From contig CAVZFQ010000019.1 of the NCBI GenBank assembly GCA_963774625.1, positions 1 to 14,608 of the forward strand: a DNA stretch of 14,608 nucleotides. The letters run 5' to 3'. How positions within the stretch are numbered: position 1 is the stretch's first letter; every line of letters starts with the position of its first letter. A program made the translations under genes and the position numbers. Under the pieces are notes generated by a model. It was not told the origin of the DNA. It was given only the letters and a program-made list of their open reading frames with translations, and made no database searches. The stretch is from VAXT01 sp963774625. GTDB taxonomy: Bacteria; Actinomycetota; Thermoleophilia; Gaiellales; Gaiellaceae. Below, piece after piece: positions 12,465 through 14,608 of this stretch.

Positions 12465-14350
12465 GGCGTCGGTAGGAGCCGGCCGACGAAGATCGTGACG
12501 GTCGTGCCCGCCGCGGCTCTGGTGCCGCCGGGCGGATCCTGGTTGATGACGATTCCGTCCTGGCTCGGGTCGATCGTCTCCTCGTCCTGGACGACGACGT
12601 CGAAGCCGGCACTCTCGAGCGCCGACCGCGCGGCCTCCTCGTCCTGGCTCGTCACGTCGGGGACGGCGGATTCCTTCGGGCCCTTGGACACGCTCAGCGT
12701 CACGGTCGCGCCGCGCGAGGCCTGCGCGCCGCCGGCAGGGTTCTGGCGGACGACGATGCCCTTCGGCTGCTCGGAATCCACGTCCTGGCGCGCCACCGCG
12801 AAACCCGCGGCCTGCAGCTGCGACGACGCAGACTCGAAGGTCTGGCCGACCACCGTCGGGATCCCGACCGGCTGCAGGCCCCGCGAGACGTTGATCCGTA
12901 CGCTCGAGCCCTTGTTCACCCGCCTGCCGGTCAGCGGGAACTGGGCGACGACCGTGCCCGCTTCCTCCCTCGAGTAGACATCCGCGACCGTGAACTTCAG
13001 TCCGCGCTCCGACAGCGCGGCGATCGCGTCGTCGCGCGATTCCCCAATGAGCTGGGGAACCGTCACCTTCGGCGGGCCGAGCGACACGTAGATCGTCACT
13101 GCGCTTGCTCTGTCCACACGGATGCCCGCATTGGGGTCCTGGTCGTAGACGGTCCCGAGCCGGAAGTTCGGGTTCGTGGTGGGAAGGCGCTTCACGTCGG
13201 GCTCGAGGCCCCTCTCGAGGAGGTTCTGGACGGCCAGGTGCTCCCGGATGCCCTCGACGTTCGGCACCGAGACCGAGCCAGAGCTGCTGAGGGAGTCCTG
13301 GATCCGGCCGTAGGCGAACCAGCCCGCCAGCAGCGCAGCGACGAGGCCGAGGATCGCGAGGAGCCACGGCCAGATCGTCCGCCGCCGCGGCGGCGGATCC
13401 TGATACCGGTAGGTGCCCGGGCGCCGTTCTCGGCGGGGCGCGGCGATTGCGGTGGGCGCATTGGCGATTGACGTCCCGGAAAGGACGGCCGTCGCCGCGT
13501 CTGCCGTGATCGCGGTGACCGACCCGCCGTCGGCGATGTGCGCGAGCTCGGCGTCCATCTCCTCGGCGGTCTGGAAGCGGTCGTCAGGGTTCTTGGCGAG
13601 CGCGCGCAGCACGACCATGTCGAGATCGGGCGGGATCTCGGGCCGGATCGACGACGGCGGGCGCGGCGTGTCCGAAAGGTGCTTCATGGCGATCTCCACC
13701 GGCGACTCGCCCGTGAAGGGCACGTTGCCGGTGAGCATCTCGTAGAGGACGACGCCGATCGAGTAGAGATCCGAGCGCTGGTCGACGGCAGCGCCGCGGG
13801 CCTGCTCGGGCGAGAGGTACTGCGCCGTGCCGACAATCGCGCCGGCCTCGGTCATCTGACTCGCACCCGCCCGCGCGATGCCGAAGTCCGTCACCTTCAG
13901 GCGCCCGTCGCCGTCGACCATCACGTTGTGCGGCTTGATGTCCCGGTGGACGACGCCCTTCTTGTGCGCGAAGCGCAGCGCGTTGAGGATCTGCCGCGTG
14001 TGGTGGATCGCGTCGCCGATCGGCATCGGCCCGCGCGCGATCAGGAGCTCCTTCAACGTGCGCCCGTCCAGGTACTCCATGGCGATGTAGTAGGTGCCCT
14101 CGGCCTCGCCCCGGTCGTAGATCGAGACGATGTTGGGGTGGGAGAGCCCGGCGGCGTTCTTGGCCTCGCGGCGGAACCGCTCCACGAAGCTCTCGTCGTT
14201 CGCGTGGCGGTCGTTCAGGATCTTGATCGCGACGCGGCGCCCGAGCTCTTCGTCCTCGGCCAGGTAGACGTCGGCCATGCCGCCAGCGCCGAGCTTGCGC
14301 ATGACGCGGTACCTACCGTCGAAAAGCGTGTTGATGATGTTCGTGATCAC
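12461..14350 (-). CDS. pknB: PASTA-domain Ser/Thr protein kinase PknB
   Basis: 629 residues. Kinase domain about 12-275: GAGGMADV (21-28), Lys43 in VAIK, HRDIKPHN (135-142) with Asp137, DFG (155-157), GTAQYLSPEQARG (174-186). A linker rich in Thr, Ala and basic residues (275-325) precedes one membrane helix (about 326-347) and four external PASTA domains: about 358-425, 427-491, 495-557 and 561-624. Family members sense muropeptides or lipid II at septum and pole and phosphorylate wall and division proteins. In the activation loop only Thr167 of the two tandem Thr of mycobacterial PknB is kept; the second aligns with Ala169. The start is GTG at 14350 with no Shine-Dalgarno sequence. TACCCT (14365-14360) could be an internal -10. 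The gene lies 28 bases after the penicillin-binding protein stop and overlaps ddl by 4 bases. Confidence 0.96.
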   Translation of the reverse strand: MITNIINTLFDGRYRVMRKLGAGGMADVYLAEDEELGRRVAIKILNDRHANDESFVERFRREAKNAAGLSHPNIVSIYDRGEAEGTYYIAMEYLDGRTLKELLIARGPMPIGDAIHHTRQILNALRFAHKKGVVHRDIKPHNVMVDGDGRLKVTDFGIARAGASQMTEAGAIVGTAQYLSPEQARGAAVDQRSDLYSIGVVLYEMLTGNVPFTGESPVEIAMKHLSDTPRPPSSIRPEIPPDLDMVVLRALAKNPDDRFQTAEEMDAELAHIADGGSVTAITADAATAVLSGTSIANAPTAIAAPRRERRPGTYRYQDPPPRRRTIWPWLLAILGLVAALLAGWFAYGRIQDSLSSSGSVSVPNVEGIREHLAVQNLLERGLEPDVKRLPTTNPNFRLGTVYDQDPNAGIRVDRASAVTIYVSLGPPKVTVPQLIGESRDDAIAALSERGLKFTVADVYSREEAGTVVAQFPLTGRRVNKGSSVRINVSRGLQPVGIPTVVGQTFESASSQLQAAGFAVARQDVDSEQPKGIVVRQNPAGGAQASRGATVTLSVSKGPKESAVPDVTSQDEEAARSALESAGFDVVVQDEETIDPSQDGIVINQDPPGGTRAAAGTTVTIFVGRLLPTP

Positions 14351-14378
14351 GTTTTACACAGGGTAGGGAGTTCGACGC

Positions 14379-14608
14379 TCAACCAATCAGTGCCTGCATG
14401 ATCTGGCGAGCGATGGGTGCTGCCGTGGTGCCGCCGGTGCCGCTCTGGCGCTCGAGCACGACCGCCACGGCCACCCGGGGGTTCTCGACCGGGGCGAAGG
14501 CGATGAACCACGTCGTGTTGCGGCCCTGGATCCCGGTTTCGGCGGTTCCGGTCTTGCCTGCCGTCGCTACGGAGAGCTTTCCGGCGGTACCGGTCCCGCA
14601 ACAGACGA
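14379..14608 (-). CDS. Penicillin-binding protein, C-terminal fragment (cut by window edge)
   Basis: The last 75 residues of a transpeptidase run from the window edge to a TGA at 14381-14379. AGKTGTAE (16-23 of the fragment) is the third penicillin-binding motif (KTGT), followed by a TTWFIAFAP strand and VAVAVVLER, then GTGGTTAAPIARQIMQALIG at the end; this is the usual C-terminus of PbpA/class B enzymes. Active-site SxxK and SxN would lie outside the window. Position directly before pknB matches the rodA-pbpA-pknA-pknB order of Actinobacteria, so PbpA is likely, but the class cannot be proven from this piece. No membrane or PASTA segment is visible in the fragment. Confidence 0.9.
   Translation of the reverse strand, partial: VCCGTGTAGKLSVATAGKTGTAETGIQGRNTTWFIAFAPVENPRVAVAVVLERQSGTGGTTAAPIARQIMQALIG

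Noticed and set aside
11472..12977. 501-codon open frame on the plus strand antisense to ddl and pknB
   Set aside because: It mirrors codon positions of two well-conserved minus-strand genes in GC-rich DNA and its translation is low-complexity, rich in Arg, His and Asp, with no recognisable domain.
12465..13367. N-terminal extension of ddl giving a 640-residue protein
   Set aside because: The extension lies in the PASTA-coding part of pknB in a different frame and is Arg/Gly-rich filler; ligase homology begins at the GTG that overlaps the pknB stop.
14347..14601. 84-codon minus-strand frame ending 4 bases inside pknB
   Set aside because: The stop/start overlap looks attractive, but the other frame of the same DNA encodes the KTGT motif and C-terminus of a penicillin-binding protein, ending at 14379.
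1..14608. Defence island, mobile element, CRISPR array, tRNA or rRNA gene
   Set aside because: All regions are covered by ordinary chromosomal genes; no transposase, integrase, repeat-spacer pattern, terminal repeats or cloverleaf was found.

Overview
The window is dense, GC-rich bacterial chromosome. GTG starts are frequent, stop and start codons overlap repeatedly, and two genes encode membrane Ser/Thr kinases (one with PASTA repeats). Together with a mycobacterial-type dCTP deaminase and an Fn3-plus-Cys-containing-PASTA secreted protein, this suggests a high-GC actinobacterium, probably of the deep-branching Thermoleophilia (Gaiella/Solirubrobacter-like). That placement is inference from gene style; no rRNA is present. 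Thirteen genes were found, one of them cut by the right edge. No stretch above 300 bases lacks a gene, and no tRNA, rRNA, CRISPR array, insertion sequence or integrase was seen.

Layout, left to right. (1) 5-2135, minus strand: an operon of dcd, an NDUFA9-like NAD(P)-binding protein and a peptidase E-like serine hydrolase, joined by 4-base and 1-base overlaps. (2) 2159-4685, plus strand: an enolase-superfamily enzyme whose stop overlaps the start of a membrane-anchored multicopper oxidase. The dcd and enolase start codons are only 23 bases apart, with back-to-back -10 hexamers that would give two leaderless mRNAs. (3) 4692-6255, minus strand: DNA polymerase IV, then a small four-helix membrane protein. 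(4) 6306-8084, plus strand: a secreted protein with about seven 52-residue propeller-like repeats, an Fn3-like domain, a proline-rich linker and an Arg-rich PASTA domain. (5) 8081-8650, minus strand: pdxH (PLP synthesis), divergent from gabT (a PLP enzyme) on the plus strand, which is followed by a Ser/Thr kinase with an extracellular discoidin-like domain. (6) 11445-14608, minus strand: a cell-wall operon of penicillin-binding protein (C-terminus only), PASTA kinase pknB and ddl.

The right half centres on cell-wall assembly and sensing: a transpeptidase, the PASTA kinase expected to sense muropeptides, the ligase making D-Ala-D-Ala, a second kinase facing them with a different extracellular sensor, and a secreted PASTA protein. 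The left half is mixed housekeeping: nucleotide supply, translesion synthesis, oxidation and redox. I see no obvious defence, mobile or biosynthetic island. The most interesting items are the architectures of the secreted PASTA protein and the discoidin-like kinase, the bidirectional leaderless promoter, and the enolase-multicopper oxidase gene pair.
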